Shown one piece after another: positions 21,633 to 29,564 of a stretch of DNA of 30,310 nt. Numbering within the stretch: position 1 is the stretch's first letter; each line of letters begins with the position of its first letter. Source of the DNA: Mageeibacillus sp. UBA3781 (GTDB taxonomy: Bacteria; Bacillota; Clostridia; Saccharofermentanales; Saccharofermentanaceae); assembly GCA_002368805.1 (NCBI GenBank), contig DFFH01000054.1:1-30310 (forward strand), in the 5' to 3' direction. The position numbers were made by a program, and so were the translations under genes. The notes under the pieces are model-generated. The model ran no database searches. It had not been told where the DNA came from and saw only the letters and a list, made by a program, of their open reading frames with translations.

Positions 21633-21912
21633 TAATCTATACTCCGTTTTTTCCCGATTCTATCCTACCGGTTTTTGGCAGCGGTTGATCTATACTTTCT
21701 GTTTTTGGGTTTCTATCCTATCGCTCAATAATCTAGATTTTCGCTTTTTGAAAATCTAGATTATTTTCCTCGAAAAGCACTTGATCTATTTCTATGTTTT
21801 TCCGATTTATATCCTACATCGCACTAATCTATATTTGCTGTTTTTGAATTTCTATCCTATCCTCCTCCAAAAACCATACATCCATATTCTTCCTTTTTCA
21901 TTTTCTATCCTA
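21633..21912. repeat. Array of six 35-bp degenerate repeats with alternating 18/8-bp spacers
   Basis: Copies lie at 21633-21667, 21686-21720, 21729-21763, 21782-21816, 21825-21859 and 21878-21912. The consensus is TRATCTATATTT, a T-rich centre with TTTTT, then TTTCTATCCTA. Spacers are 18, 8, 18, 8, 18 bp, so the array is three units of 96 bp. TCTAT or a close variant occurs at both ends of every copy, 23 bp apart. This AT-rich stretch makes up much of the 639-bp gene-free region between the divergent genes at 21504 and 22144; no convincing gene is seen in it. Confidence 0.85.
21727..21765. repeat. Perfect 16-bp inverted repeat within repeat copy 3
   Basis: The arms AATAATCTAGATTTTC (21727-21742) and its exact complement (21750-21765) flank a 7-base loop GCTTTTT. 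Each arm also contains the palindrome AATCTAGATT. On the plus strand it is followed by TTTCC, so weak terminator activity is possible. It coincides with repeat copy 3, whose end has changed from TCTATCCTA to TCTAGATTA. Confidence 0.85.
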
Positions 21913-21988
21913 CTTTCTCCCCTTCTTCCTCCCGAAAAGCACTCTCCCCTTCCATTCCCGCACTCCTTTTCACTTCCCTCCCCACCCA

Positions 21989-22022
21989 TTTAATGATTGT
22001 TTAATAATTCCCACGGTAAGAT
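21989..22022 (+). promoter_or_regulatory. OmpR-type direct repeat and -10 box upstream of the ABC operon
   Basis: TTTAAT occurs at 21989-21994 and again at 22000-22005, exactly 11 bp apart, the usual spacing for a dimer of OmpR-family regulators. A -10-like TAAGAT follows at 22017-22022, and no good -35 box is present, so this looks like an activator-dependent promoter. The regulator at 17323 is the natural candidate; binding is inferred. Confidence 0.5.
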
Positions 22023-22043
22023 GTAGTCACAGAATGAGAAACC

Positions 22044-22082
22044 GGGTCGGCGTTCCCCTCCTAAAACAACCGCCGCCGGCCC
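22044..22082 (+). promoter_or_regulatory. GC-rich hairpin in the ABC operon leader
   Basis: GGGTCGGCG (22044-22052) pairs with CGCCGGCCC (22074-22082), nine pairs including one G-U, across a 21-base loop. A pyrimidine-rich stretch but no clean U tract follows. It could be an attenuator or a 5' stabiliser in the 115-base or so leader. Confidence 0.35.
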
Positions 22083-22143
22083 CCGCCTCCTTCTTAAAGA
22101 CTAAAAACACAAACCAATACACGACTCGAAAGGATAATAGAAA

Positions 22144-24510
22144 ATGTTTTTCCGCATCCTGAAAAAAGAACTGAAAAAGAAAAAGGCCATGAACCTGATC
22201 GTGCTGCTGTTCATCACACTGGCATCAATGTTCGTAGGCGCCGGCCTCAACAACGTCATCTCCGTCATGAACGGTTCCGGCGCGTATCTCGAGAAAGGCG
22301 GCGTCGGGGATTACGTCATCATCACGATGGGCAGAAATTCCATCGGTGCTCTGGACGAGATGCTCGCGACAGAAAAAGCGATCGATGGTTACCGGCTCGA
22401 TACTGCGATCTACGGATCCCGGGACTCTTTGAAAAAAGGAGACGGCAGCAAACTCGAGACGAGAAATGTCCTCCTGATGCAGGACCTCTCCGCATCAACA
22501 TTTCACTTCTTCGACGAAAATAATCAGACTCCCCGAGCACTTGAACCCGGCCATTGCTATGTTACCAGCAACTTCCTGGAAAAGAATGACATGAAGCCCG
22601 GTGACATCCTTGAAGTCGGTCAGGGCGATGTAACTGTACGCCTGGTCATCGATGGCAGATTGAAAGATGCACTTCTCGGATCCACCTTCATGGGCAACAC
22701 CCGTATCCTGATGCATACGAATGAATTCAATAAGTTCCTTTCCAACGAAGAGATCCGCACGAGTTACGCCGGTCAGATCTGCTGTATCGACACGAACGAT
22801 GTCTCCGCAGTTGAGGAAGCGACAACGAAGTGCTCCAATGTCAACTTTTCCCAGCCAAAAGATACTGTTGCGATGTGTTATGTCATGGATATGATCGTTG
22901 CCTTCATCGTGCTGATCCTTTCCGTCTGCCTGATCATCCTGTCTTTCGTAGTACTTAAGGTTTCCCTTTCGTTCACTATCTCGAAGGAATATAGAGAGAT
23001 CGGCGTCATGAAGGCCATCGGCATCAAGAACAGAAAGATCCGCTTCCTGTACCTGACCAAGTATCTCGGACTTGCGATCGTCGGTTCTGTCCTGGGCTTC
23101 TTCCTGAGCATCCCGCTTGGCAAGCTCCTCCTCTCTTCCGTCACCGAGAATATGGTGCTTGAGTCTGACCTCGGCATCGCGATCAATGCCATCGGCGCAA
23201 TCGCCGTCGTCCTCACTATCGTTCTTCTTTCTTACCTTGCGACCCGCATCGTTAAGAAAGCAACTCCGGTCGATGCGATCCGTACCGGAAGCAGCGGCGA
23301 GCGTTACAACAAGAAGAGCAAGCTCCACTTAAGCCGTTCCAAAAGAACCGGTACGTCTTCTTTCCTCGCGATCAACGACACCGTCAGCAGCCCGAAGAGA
23401 TACATCTCCATCGTCATCGCATTTACACTGTGCATGCTCTTTGTCCTGATGATGGTAAATACCACGAACACCATGCAGAGCGAGAACCTGATTTCTTCTT
23501 TCGGAACAAGATGTGACTTATATCTCGACAGTGTTTCTGAGTCCATGAACATCATGGGCAATGACATGGATTACATGGAGAAGTACTTCGACGAGAAAGA
23601 CAGAAAGCTCGCCGAGCTCGGTCTCCCGGGACACTTCTCCCAGGAATGGCAGTATAAATATAATGTCAATTTTAATGGCAAGCAGAGCAAGATCGTCTGC
23701 GAGCATGGTTTCCGAACGAGATTCGAAGATCTCGTATTCACCTCCGGCACACGCCCGCAGAAAAGAAACGAGGTCGCTATTACGAAGATGCTGAGCAAGG
23801 AACTCGGCGCGAAGATCGGCGATACCATCACGATCGATTTCGGATCAGAGAAGCTCGACTGCATCATCACCGCATATTACCAGTCATTCAACCAGCTCGG
23901 TCAGGTCATGCGCCTGCATCCGGACGCTCCGGTCGATCCGAAATACATGGCCGCGACCATGGCCTTCCAGATCACATTTGACGATCATCCGAGCGCCAAA
24001 GTGATCGAAGAAAGGAAGGAGATCATCGCCGCGAATTTCACGAATGACTCCGTCGAAAACTGTGCCGAGTATGTCGCTTCCTGCATCCAGGTCGTACCCA
24101 CCATGCTTGCCGTACAGTACCTGCTCCTCGGGATCACGATCCTCGTGGTCATCCTGATAACGATCCTGATGGAGGTCTCCTTCATCGCGGACGAGAAGAG
24201 CCAGATCGCCCTTCTAAAAGCACTCGGTTTCAGAAGCAGGAAGATCTCTCTCTGGCACGTCCTGAGATTCGGAATCGTCGCCATCTTCGCCATGATCCTG
24301 GCCGCCGTGCTCTCGATCCCGATGACGAACCTCTGCATCAGCCCGATCTTCGGCATGATGGGCGCCAGCAAGATCACCTACGCGATCAAGCCGCTGCAGA
24401 TTTTCCTTCTGTACCCCGGCATCATCGTAATCACCACCCTGCTCGTCGCTTTCCTGACATCGCTGTCCACAAGATCGATCAAGTCGAGCGACACCGCAAA
24501 TATCGAATAA
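22144..24510 (+). CDS. ABC transporter permease with two FtsX-type domains
   Basis: A 788-residue permease of the MacB/FtsX-like type VII ABC superfamily, which uses ATP hydrolysis to drive conformational work or export at the cell surface. Eight transmembrane helices are visible in a duplicated plan. Helix 1 is at about 17-38, then an outer domain, then three helices (about 250-275, 300-325 and 340-365) with the coupling segment EYREIGVMKAIGIKNRKI. A second half starts at about 420, with an outer domain and three helices (about 650-675, 695-720 and 745-770) and the matching segment KSQIALLKALGFRSRKI. AAAGGAT precedes the ATG. The ATPase gene follows 61 bp later. Likely roles are peptide resistance or lipid/protein release; the link to the upstream two-component system is inferred. 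Confidence 0.9.
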   Translation: MFFRILKKELKKKKAMNLIVLLFITLASMFVGAGLNNVISVMNGSGAYLEKGGVGDYVIITMGRNSIGALDEMLATEKAIDGYRLDTAIYGSRDSLKKGDGSKLETRNVLLMQDLSASTFHFFDENNQTPRALEPGHCYVTSNFLEKNDMKPGDILEVGQGDVTVRLVIDGRLKDALLGSTFMGNTRILMHTNEFNKFLSNEEIRTSYAGQICCIDTNDVSAVEEATTKCSNVNFSQPKDTVAMCYVMDMIVAFIVLILSVCLIILSFVVLKVSLSFTISKEYREIGVMKAIGIKNRKIRFLYLTKYLGLAIVGSVLGFFLSIPLGKLLLSSVTENMVLESDLGIAINAIGAIAVVLTIVLLSYLATRIVKKATPVDAIRTGSSGERYNKKSKLHLSRSKRTGTSSFLAINDTVSSPKRYISIVIAFTLCMLFVLMMVNTTNTMQSENLISSFGTRCDLYLDSVSESMNIMGNDMDYMEKYFDEKDRKLAELGLPGHFSQEWQYKYNVNFNGKQSKIVCEHGFRTRFEDLVFTSGTRPQKRNEVAITKMLSKELGAKIGDTITIDFGSEKLDCIITAYYQSFNQLGQVMRLHPDAPVDPKYMAATMAFQITFDDHPSAKVIEERKEIIAANFTNDSVENCAEYVASCIQVVPTMLAVQYLLLGITILVVILITILMEVSFIADEKSQIALLKALGFRSRKISLWHVLRFGIVAIFAMILAAVLSIPMTNLCISPIFGMMGASKITYAIKPLQIFLLYPGIIVITTLLVAFLTSLSTRSIKSSDTANIE

Positions 24511-24571
24511 TACCATTGCAAAAGCACTTGCCCGCCGCGCACGGCGAGACCACTATTGGAGGACTATAAAA

Positions 24572-25330
24572 ATGAAAAAAGTTATGGAAGTTAAAGATCT
24601 CTGCAAGACATACGTTATCGAGAAGCGTCAGAACAACGTTCTGAAGAATGTCAGCTTCGACATCGAAGAGGGCGAGATGATCGGCATCATGGGCCCGTCC
24701 GGCTCCGGCAAAAGCACCCTTCTCTATTCCATCTCCGGTATGGATAAGGCGACCTCCGGCGAGGTGATCTTAGATGGAAAGAAGATCACCGATCTTTCTG
24801 AAAAAGAACTCGCTTCCGTCCGTCTCAATGACATGGGCTTCATCTTCCAGCAGATGTTTATGATGAAGAACCTGACCATCATGGATAACATCCTGCTTCC
24901 TGCCGTGGAGTGTGAAAAGAGCAGTGAAACCAGAAAAGAAAAAGTCGCACGCTGCGAAGAGCTGATGAGAAAACTCGGCATCATCGAGATCGCCGATAAT
25001 GACATCAACGAAGTCAGCGGCGGACAGCTCCAGCGCGCATGCATCGCCAGATCCATGGTCAATAACCCGAAGATCCTCTTCGCAGACGAGCCGACCGGCG
25101 CGCTGAACCGCCAGTCTTCCGCCGAGGTCATCAGCGAGATCGAGAAACTGAATGCCGAGGGCACGACCGTCCTGATGGTCACCCACGATGCGAAAGTCGC
25201 TTCCCGCTGCTCCCGCGTCCTCTATATCTCCGATGGCAACATCAAGAGCGAATACCGGATGCCGGAAGGTCTCTCCGCCAGAGACAGAGAGCGCGCCCTC
25301 AACAACTGGCTGATGGATTTGGGCTGGTAA
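24572..25330 (+). CDS. ABC transporter ATP-binding protein (MacB/LolD-like)
   Basis: The ATPase partner of the preceding permease, 252 residues, cytoplasmic. Walker A is GPSGSGKST (41-49), the Q loop IFQQ has Q93, the signature is VSGGQLQ (148-154), Walker B is ILFADEPTGAL with catalytic E173, and the switch histidine is H205 in VTHD. The DEPTGALN form and the MFMMKNLTIMDNILLP segment are typical of ATPases working with FtsX/MacB permeases. GGAGG lies upstream of the ATG. It sits in a permease-first order, unlike bceAB where the ATPase gene comes first. The intergenic gap holds one AAAAGCACTT word 10 bp after the permease stop. A structured bidirectional terminator follows immediately. Confidence 0.94.
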   Translation: MKKVMEVKDLCKTYVIEKRQNNVLKNVSFDIEEGEMIGIMGPSGSGKSTLLYSISGMDKATSGEVILDGKKITDLSEKELASVRLNDMGFIFQQMFMMKNLTIMDNILLPAVECEKSSETRKEKVARCEELMRKLGIIEIADNDINEVSGGQLQRACIARSMVNNPKILFADEPTGALNRQSSAEVISEIEKLNAEGTTVLMVTHDAKVASRCSRVLYISDGNIKSEYRMPEGLSARDRERALNNWLMDLGW

Positions 25331-25333
25331 TTA

Positions 25334-25417
25334 AAAAGGGAAATGTGTAACCTTTGAGTGGCGAGTTTTGCGTAAGCAAACTGTTTGATGCCACGAGATG
25401 TTACACATTTCCCTTTT
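25334..25417. terminator. Long, nested bidirectional terminator hairpin
   Basis: A perfect 18-bp outer stem (25334-25351 with 25400-25417; AAAAGGGAAATGTGTAAC) encloses 48 bases. These fold again into GTGGC/GCCAC (25358-25362 with 25390-25394) and an inner TTTGC-GTAA-GCAAA loop (67-71 with 76-80 of the same block). TTTT then GTTTT ends the plus-strand form and TTTTTAATT the minus-strand form. It separates the convergent ABC operon and DUF937 gene. It is larger than a terminator needs to be, so an RNA element is possible. Confidence 0.8.
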
Positions 25418-25434
25418 GTTTTAATTGCAAAGGA

Positions 25435-26058
25435 TCACATCATGGTGTTCTTCAGGATGCTGAGCAGATCGGATCCGTCGATGCCGTCGCTAATGTCGAG
25501 TCCGCCCTTATCAGACTTCTTCGGCTCTTCGACTTTGTCATCCTCATCCTTCATGAACTTCTTGAAGAAGCCGCCGAGGAAAGATCCGCCATCGTCTTCC
25601 TTCGCTGCCTTCTCGCGTTCTTCTGCTTCCTTAGCGATAGACTCCGGAGAATCCGGCTTTGCCAGAGAGGAGATCGAAGAGAGAACAGACGGTGCGATCG
25701 ACGAGAGGAGCTGGTTGGACTGGCCTACGTTAATGCCTGCCTTCTTAGCGATAGAAGAGATGAAATCATCTTTATCATCACCCATGATCTTGCCGATGAT
25801 CTTATTACCATCTTCCTCATCCGCATCCTTGATCTGAGAGGAAACTTCTCTTTTATCCTCATGCTGGGAAAGCGCGCCGAGGAGCGACTTTGCTCCGTCG
25901 GAGGAAGAAGCATTCTTTGTCATAGAGCCGATCAGGGACGGGATCGCCGAGGAGAGTGCTTTTTCAATCTGATCCGGATCGACACCGACCTTGCCGGCCA
26001 GAGCGCCCAGAGACGAATTAGACGTCAAACTCTTAAGAATCGTACTTACAAGATCCAT
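25435..26058 (-). CDS. DUF937 family protein
   Basis: A 207-residue soluble protein of the DUF937 family, whose function is not settled. It starts MDLVSTILKSLTSN and has the repeated helical pattern of the family (GVDPDQIEKALSSAIPSLIGSM, then DEEDGNKIIGKIMG and GINVGQSNQLLSSIAPSVLSSI), rich in Ser, Leu and Ile. A charged Lys/Glu-rich stretch and a Gly/Phe-rich segment (GGSFLGGFFKKFM) complete it. The ATG at 26058 is used; the frame is open 96 bp further up, but those residues look unrelated and no better ribosome binding site is seen there. It is transcribed in the same direction as the MoxR operon behind it, 125 bp away, and may have its own promoter. It ends 17 bp from the long terminator hairpin. 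Confidence 0.85.
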   Translation of the reverse strand: MDLVSTILKSLTSNSSLGALAGKVGVDPDQIEKALSSAIPSLIGSMTKNASSSDGAKSLLGALSQHEDKREVSSQIKDADEEDGNKIIGKIMGDDKDDFISSIAKKAGINVGQSNQLLSSIAPSVLSSISSLAKPDSPESIAKEAEEREKAAKEDDGGSFLGGFFKKFMKDEDDKVEEPKKSDKGGLDISDGIDGSDLLSILKNTMM

Positions 26059-26183
26059 AGGAAACACCTGCCTTATACATAAATTAGATATCTTGATTTT
26101 ACCACATTTCCAGCTCCGCAAGCAGGTCTGGTTCTCACAGTTCGCGCGGGGCATCCTTGCTCGCAGTTTCTAAAAAATGCTTC

Positions 26184-28667
26184 TTAGAGTTTCACACGAA
26201 GTAACCTCGAGAGGAATCTTCGGATCCACGGGCAGCCGGCTCGCTGGATATCGAGGTTGTGATCACCGAAGCGGACGAGGTCAGAGAGTTCTTTTTCCGA
26301 GATCTCGCCGGCTCCGAATTCCGCCTTCTTGCGGATCGACTCGGCCACGCGTGACGGCGGCGCCTCCAGGATGGCGTTATGCATCGAGAAGTACGACGTA
26401 TAGATCGAGGCCTTCTTATTCATCGATGCTCTTCTTATCCTTATCTTCCAGAAAAGCACATATCCCAGCCGCAGAAGCAGCACGAAAAGCACTACGCTTA
26501 CGACCGTGACGGTCACCGGATGTGTCGCGATCCTCTTCACGATCGGCGGGATCACGTTCTTCGACGCTTCTTCCTGCTTCTGAGGAACAGGTGTCGGAGT
26601 CACCGTCGCTGTCGGCTTTTTCACCGGCTTCGGCTTCGGTTTCGGCGTCGGAGAGAGACGGTAATCGTAGCTCATATCTCCGTATTCTTTCGCGATGGAA
26701 TATGCATTATAGTAACTTGCCGCGATGCCGTTGCCGGGCGTCGGATCGTCCATGACCCAGCCGTAATCCGGGTCGAAAAACTCGATCCAGGCATGGGCGT
26801 CCTTCATGGAGACTTCGCCTCTGGTGCTGTTGAGCTCAAACCCGACGAAATAACCGCTGACATATCTTGTCGGCACGCCGATCATACGCAGCAGTGTGGC
26901 GGCCGTCGTCGCATAGTGCACGCAGAAACCGCTTGGGCTCTGTGTCATGAACCACGTCACGAAGTCCACTCCCTCCGGCGGATATGGCGTCTGCGCATCG
27001 TACGGGTGGAGATTTCTGACATACTCGATCACGGTGCCGACCTTCTCCGCCGTCGTCATCTCACTCTTTCCTTCCAGAAGATCCTTATACCACTTCGGCA
27101 GCACGCCGCTGTCAAGAATGCTCTGCTTTGTCTCTTCCGGTACTTCCAGACATGTTCCGTACACCTCCTCGAGGTAATCCGGATTCCACTCGGGAGATCT
27201 CTTCTGCGGGACCATATTGAAGGCGTAGTTATAGACTTTTTCTCCCGGATTTACGACACACTCCGCGAGGTTCCAGTTCCGTCGTACCGGGATGTTCGCA
27301 TTGGCATAGCGGCTCTCTGGAGACAGATAGAAGTGGTCTGTATATTCCGGCACCAGGTACACCGGGATCGGAACATACGGCTGCACCGTGAGGACAAAGT
27401 CCGCTTCCGACCCTTCGATCCCGGACATATTCAGGATATATGCATCCTCGCTCTTTGTCTCGCCGTAGTACGCGGTCTGCCATCCTTCCATGCTGAGCTT
27501 CTCCATGCTCGTGCAGCGGAGATAGAGCATACGGCCCGTCGATTGTACGGTGTGATTCTCCGTGTCGTTATAGTAGCGCAGAAGCTTCATGAGCTTGATG
27601 TCCGGCGGGTTAAAGAATCCGACCTTACTGAAATCCTCCGAGGTGACATTTGCTTCCGTGGGCTGTTCGTCATCTTCATGCGCGATGATGGCACCCTGAA
27701 AGCCCACCTCAGGTTCGTCGTCCTTCTTCGATCTTCCGGTCAGTTCCCCGAACGGGAGCCTGCTTCCGATCTCATCGAAGATCTCCTGGATCTTCGTGAA
27801 GTGCCTCTCGGCGAGTTTGTCCTTGTCATATCTCGACACCGGGAAAAGCGCACTGAAGAGCGCGCACAGTATGATCACCGGCGCCGAGATCTTCAGCATT
27901 CTTTCATCGACGGTGTCATCGCCGAGCCTTCTCACAAACTGGAAGATCAGAAGTATCACGACACCTCCGACGGCGAGCACGCACGGCCATTCTTTCGGCG
28001 TCATAAAGGTGATGACTGTCGTGCAGAAAAAGAACGGGATATACCACACAAGCGAAATCAGGATATTCTTTCGTCTTTCCACCACGAGAGTCGTAAAGAA
28101 GGCCGGGATCAGGTTGATCAGCAGCATCAGAAGCGTGATCGGACGGGCGATGGCTTCGAGTTCTTTTGGATCGGTATAGACCGGCTCTAATTCGTGAAAA
28201 GCACTTTTCTGGAGGATCGAGTATGCGTAGTTGACCTCGGTCTGGACATTGAAGATATCGAAAGAGCAGATAAAGAGCGCCACCATGCCGAGAAATGCCG
28301 CCAGCACAAATGGTACGGTCTTGCTGTCAGATGCGTGGCAGTAGGACATGCCCCAGCTGATCAGTCCCAGGAACAGGACGAATACGAATAGATCCGCCTT
28401 GAGTCCGTAGGTCGTCATCAGCATGAACGAGAAGCCCGTCCCGAGCATGGTCGAAAGGATCACGGAGAAGATCATCGTCAGAGTCGTAGGACGTGATTCT
28501 TTTCTGACGGCGCTGACCAGCGTGACGGAAGCCCGGCGCTTCTTCTTAAGCTCCTTCTTCCGCTTCTCCTGTTCCATCGCGAGCTGCTCGGCCACCGATG
28601 CCTGCGCCTTTTCGAGACGGTTCTCCGTGAGTTTCCTTTTATTTTTTCCGGAATTCCCTCTACTCAT
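26184..28667 (-). CDS. Membrane transglutaminase-like protein of the MoxR-DUF58 operon
   Basis: An 827-residue membrane protein. A basic cytoplasmic N-terminus (1-60) leads into seven or so hydrophobic helices between about 61 and 277 (the TgpA-like N-terminal part). The extracytoplasmic transglutaminase-like domain (about 500-650) has the triad Cys582 in PSGFCVHYA, His625 in DAHAWIEF and Asp640 or 641 in YGWVMDDPTP. A Pro/Lys/Thr-rich stalk (about 672-700), a transmembrane helix (about 717-739) and a cytoplasmic C-terminal domain follow. Such proteins form an operon with MoxR and DUF58 proteins and act at the cell surface, possibly in protein cross-linking or proteolysis; the substrate is unknown. 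Its start overlaps the DUF58 gene by 8 bp. Confidence 0.9.
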   Translation of the reverse strand: MSRGNSGKNKRKLTENRLEKAQASVAEQLAMEQEKRKKELKKKRRASVTLVSAVRKESRPTTLTMIFSVILSTMLGTGFSFMLMTTYGLKADLFVFVLFLGLISWGMSYCHASDSKTVPFVLAAFLGMVALFICSFDIFNVQTEVNYAYSILQKSAFHELEPVYTDPKELEAIARPITLLMLLINLIPAFFTTLVVERRKNILISLVWYIPFFFCTTVITFMTPKEWPCVLAVGGVVILLIFQFVRRLGDDTVDERMLKISAPVIILCALFSALFPVSRYDKDKLAERHFTKIQEIFDEIGSRLPFGELTGRSKKDDEPEVGFQGAIIAHEDDEQPTEANVTSEDFSKVGFFNPPDIKLMKLLRYYNDTENHTVQSTGRMLYLRCTSMEKLSMEGWQTAYYGETKSEDAYILNMSGIEGSEADFVLTVQPYVPIPVYLVPEYTDHFYLSPESRYANANIPVRRNWNLAECVVNPGEKVYNYAFNMVPQKRSPEWNPDYLEEVYGTCLEVPEETKQSILDSGVLPKWYKDLLEGKSEMTTAEKVGTVIEYVRNLHPYDAQTPYPPEGVDFVTWFMTQSPSGFCVHYATTAATLLRMIGVPTRYVSGYFVGFELNSTRGEVSMKDAHAWIEFFDPDYGWVMDDPTPGNGIAASYYNAYSIAKEYGDMSYDYRLSPTPKPKPKPVKKPTATVTPTPVPQKQEEASKNVIPPIVKRIATHPVTVTVVSVVLFVLLLRLGYVLFWKIRIRRASMNKKASIYTSYFSMHNAILEAPPSRVAESIRKKAEFGAGEISEKELSDLVRFGDHNLDIQRAGCPWIRRFLSRLLRVKL

Positions 28668-29559
28668 CTTCCAGGTCCTCCGGTATCGGCATATGCAAGA
28701 TCTCGATGATCGCCCGGTCGAGGTCCTCGTGTGTCGCTACATCAAAGGCGATCTCTCTTCGTCCCGACGGGAGCACGCGGATGCGGTGTTCGATGTCATG
28801 CGTCAGCAGATATTTCGATGTAAAGAGCACTTCCCCGAGGTGGTGATCGAGTTTCTCCCGATCCCTCGTCAGTGGCAGATAGAGCCTGGAATGGCCGAAG
28901 GTCTCCTCCTGCGATTCCTTGATCATGAGATGGTCTTTCTTCGCGGAGAGTTTCCAGTGGATCCTCTTGACCGGGTCGCCCGCGACATACTCACGGATAT
29001 CGTAGATCTCCGCATTCGGGACATTCGATTTCTGAAGTCCTCTGGCCTTAAATCCGCTTAGGTCCGGCATCGCCGGCGGGATGCATGGCGTCGGCAGTAC
29101 CACGACCTCTCCGGAAACTTCCACCGTTCTCGGAATGAAGATCAGTCCGAAGATGTCATAGATCCGGACCTTTGCCGAGGTGAAGCGGTATGTACCGCAG
29201 TGGTCCGTCTTTAAGATGACGCTGTCCGTCGTGCAGCTCTGCGACAGAAAACGGATCATGCTTACTTCACCCGTCATCGTCTCGATGAGTTTTATCTTTA
29301 CGGAATAAAGCGCGAACGGAAATGCTTCCGTACCATAGGATGTAAAGGAGATCTCCGTCTCCTCGCCTTTGAGTACTTTTCGAAAAGCATCCGCCTCAAG
29401 ATGCAGGAACATCGCGGACATCACGCTGATCAGGACCGCGATCGGGAGGATCGAGATCACGACGATCAGGATGAACCAGGACAGCCACATCTTATAAAAA
29501 AGGAAAAACGCGACAGCTCCCAGCAGAGATAGAATGTAGATCACCCAGCTCCGCAGCAT
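28660..29559 (-). CDS. DUF58 domain membrane protein
   Basis: A 299-residue protein with two N-terminal helices (about 5-22 and 26-48), a beta-rich middle domain and the DUF58 signature near residues 184-214: YDIREYVAGDPVKRIHWKLS followed by AKKDHLMIKE. DUF58 proteins are partners of MoxR AAA+ ATPases, which are thought to act as chaperones in assembling or activating cell-surface machinery. The gene starts 5 bp after moxR stops and overlaps the transglutaminase gene by 8 bp, so the three are translated as a unit. The family is certain; the molecular task is not known. Confidence 0.92.
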   Translation of the reverse strand: MLRSWVIYILSLLGAVAFFLFYKMWLSWFILIVVISILPIAVLISVMSAMFLHLEADAFRKVLKGEETEISFTSYGTEAFPFALYSVKIKLIETMTGEVSMIRFLSQSCTTDSVILKTDHCGTYRFTSAKVRIYDIFGLIFIPRTVEVSGEVVVLPTPCIPPAMPDLSGFKARGLQKSNVPNAEIYDIREYVAGDPVKRIHWKLSAKKDHLMIKESQEETFGHSRLYLPLTRDREKLDHHLGEVLFTSKYLLTHDIEHRIRVLPSGRREIAFDVATHEDLDRAIIEILHMPIPEDLEDE

Positions 29560-29564
29560 AAGTA

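Noticed and set aside
21633..21912. CRISPR array
   Set aside because: The repeats are too diverged, the spacers are only 8 or 18 bp and alternate in length, and there are no cas genes nearby.
21781..21993. 70-codon frame in the repeat array
   Set aside because: It consists of the AT-rich repeats and pyrimidine tracts, starts at a TTG without a ribosome binding site, and its periodic composition follows the repeats.
22495..23328. 277-codon minus-strand frame within the ABC permease
   Set aside because: Charged composition from reading hydrophobic codons backwards; no start signal; the permease on the other strand is certain.
24710..24717. AAAAGCAC copy in the ABC ATPase as evidence for the interspersed word
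   Set aside because: It lies in the Walker A codons for Gly-Lys-Ser-Thr and is explained by the protein motif; the excess of the word does not depend on it.
26379..28190. 603-codon open frame on the plus strand opposite the transglutaminase gene
   Set aside because: Its product is Arg/His/Asp-rich with no motif or ribosome binding site. It is the mirror of a strongly supported gene, a common effect of this codon usage.
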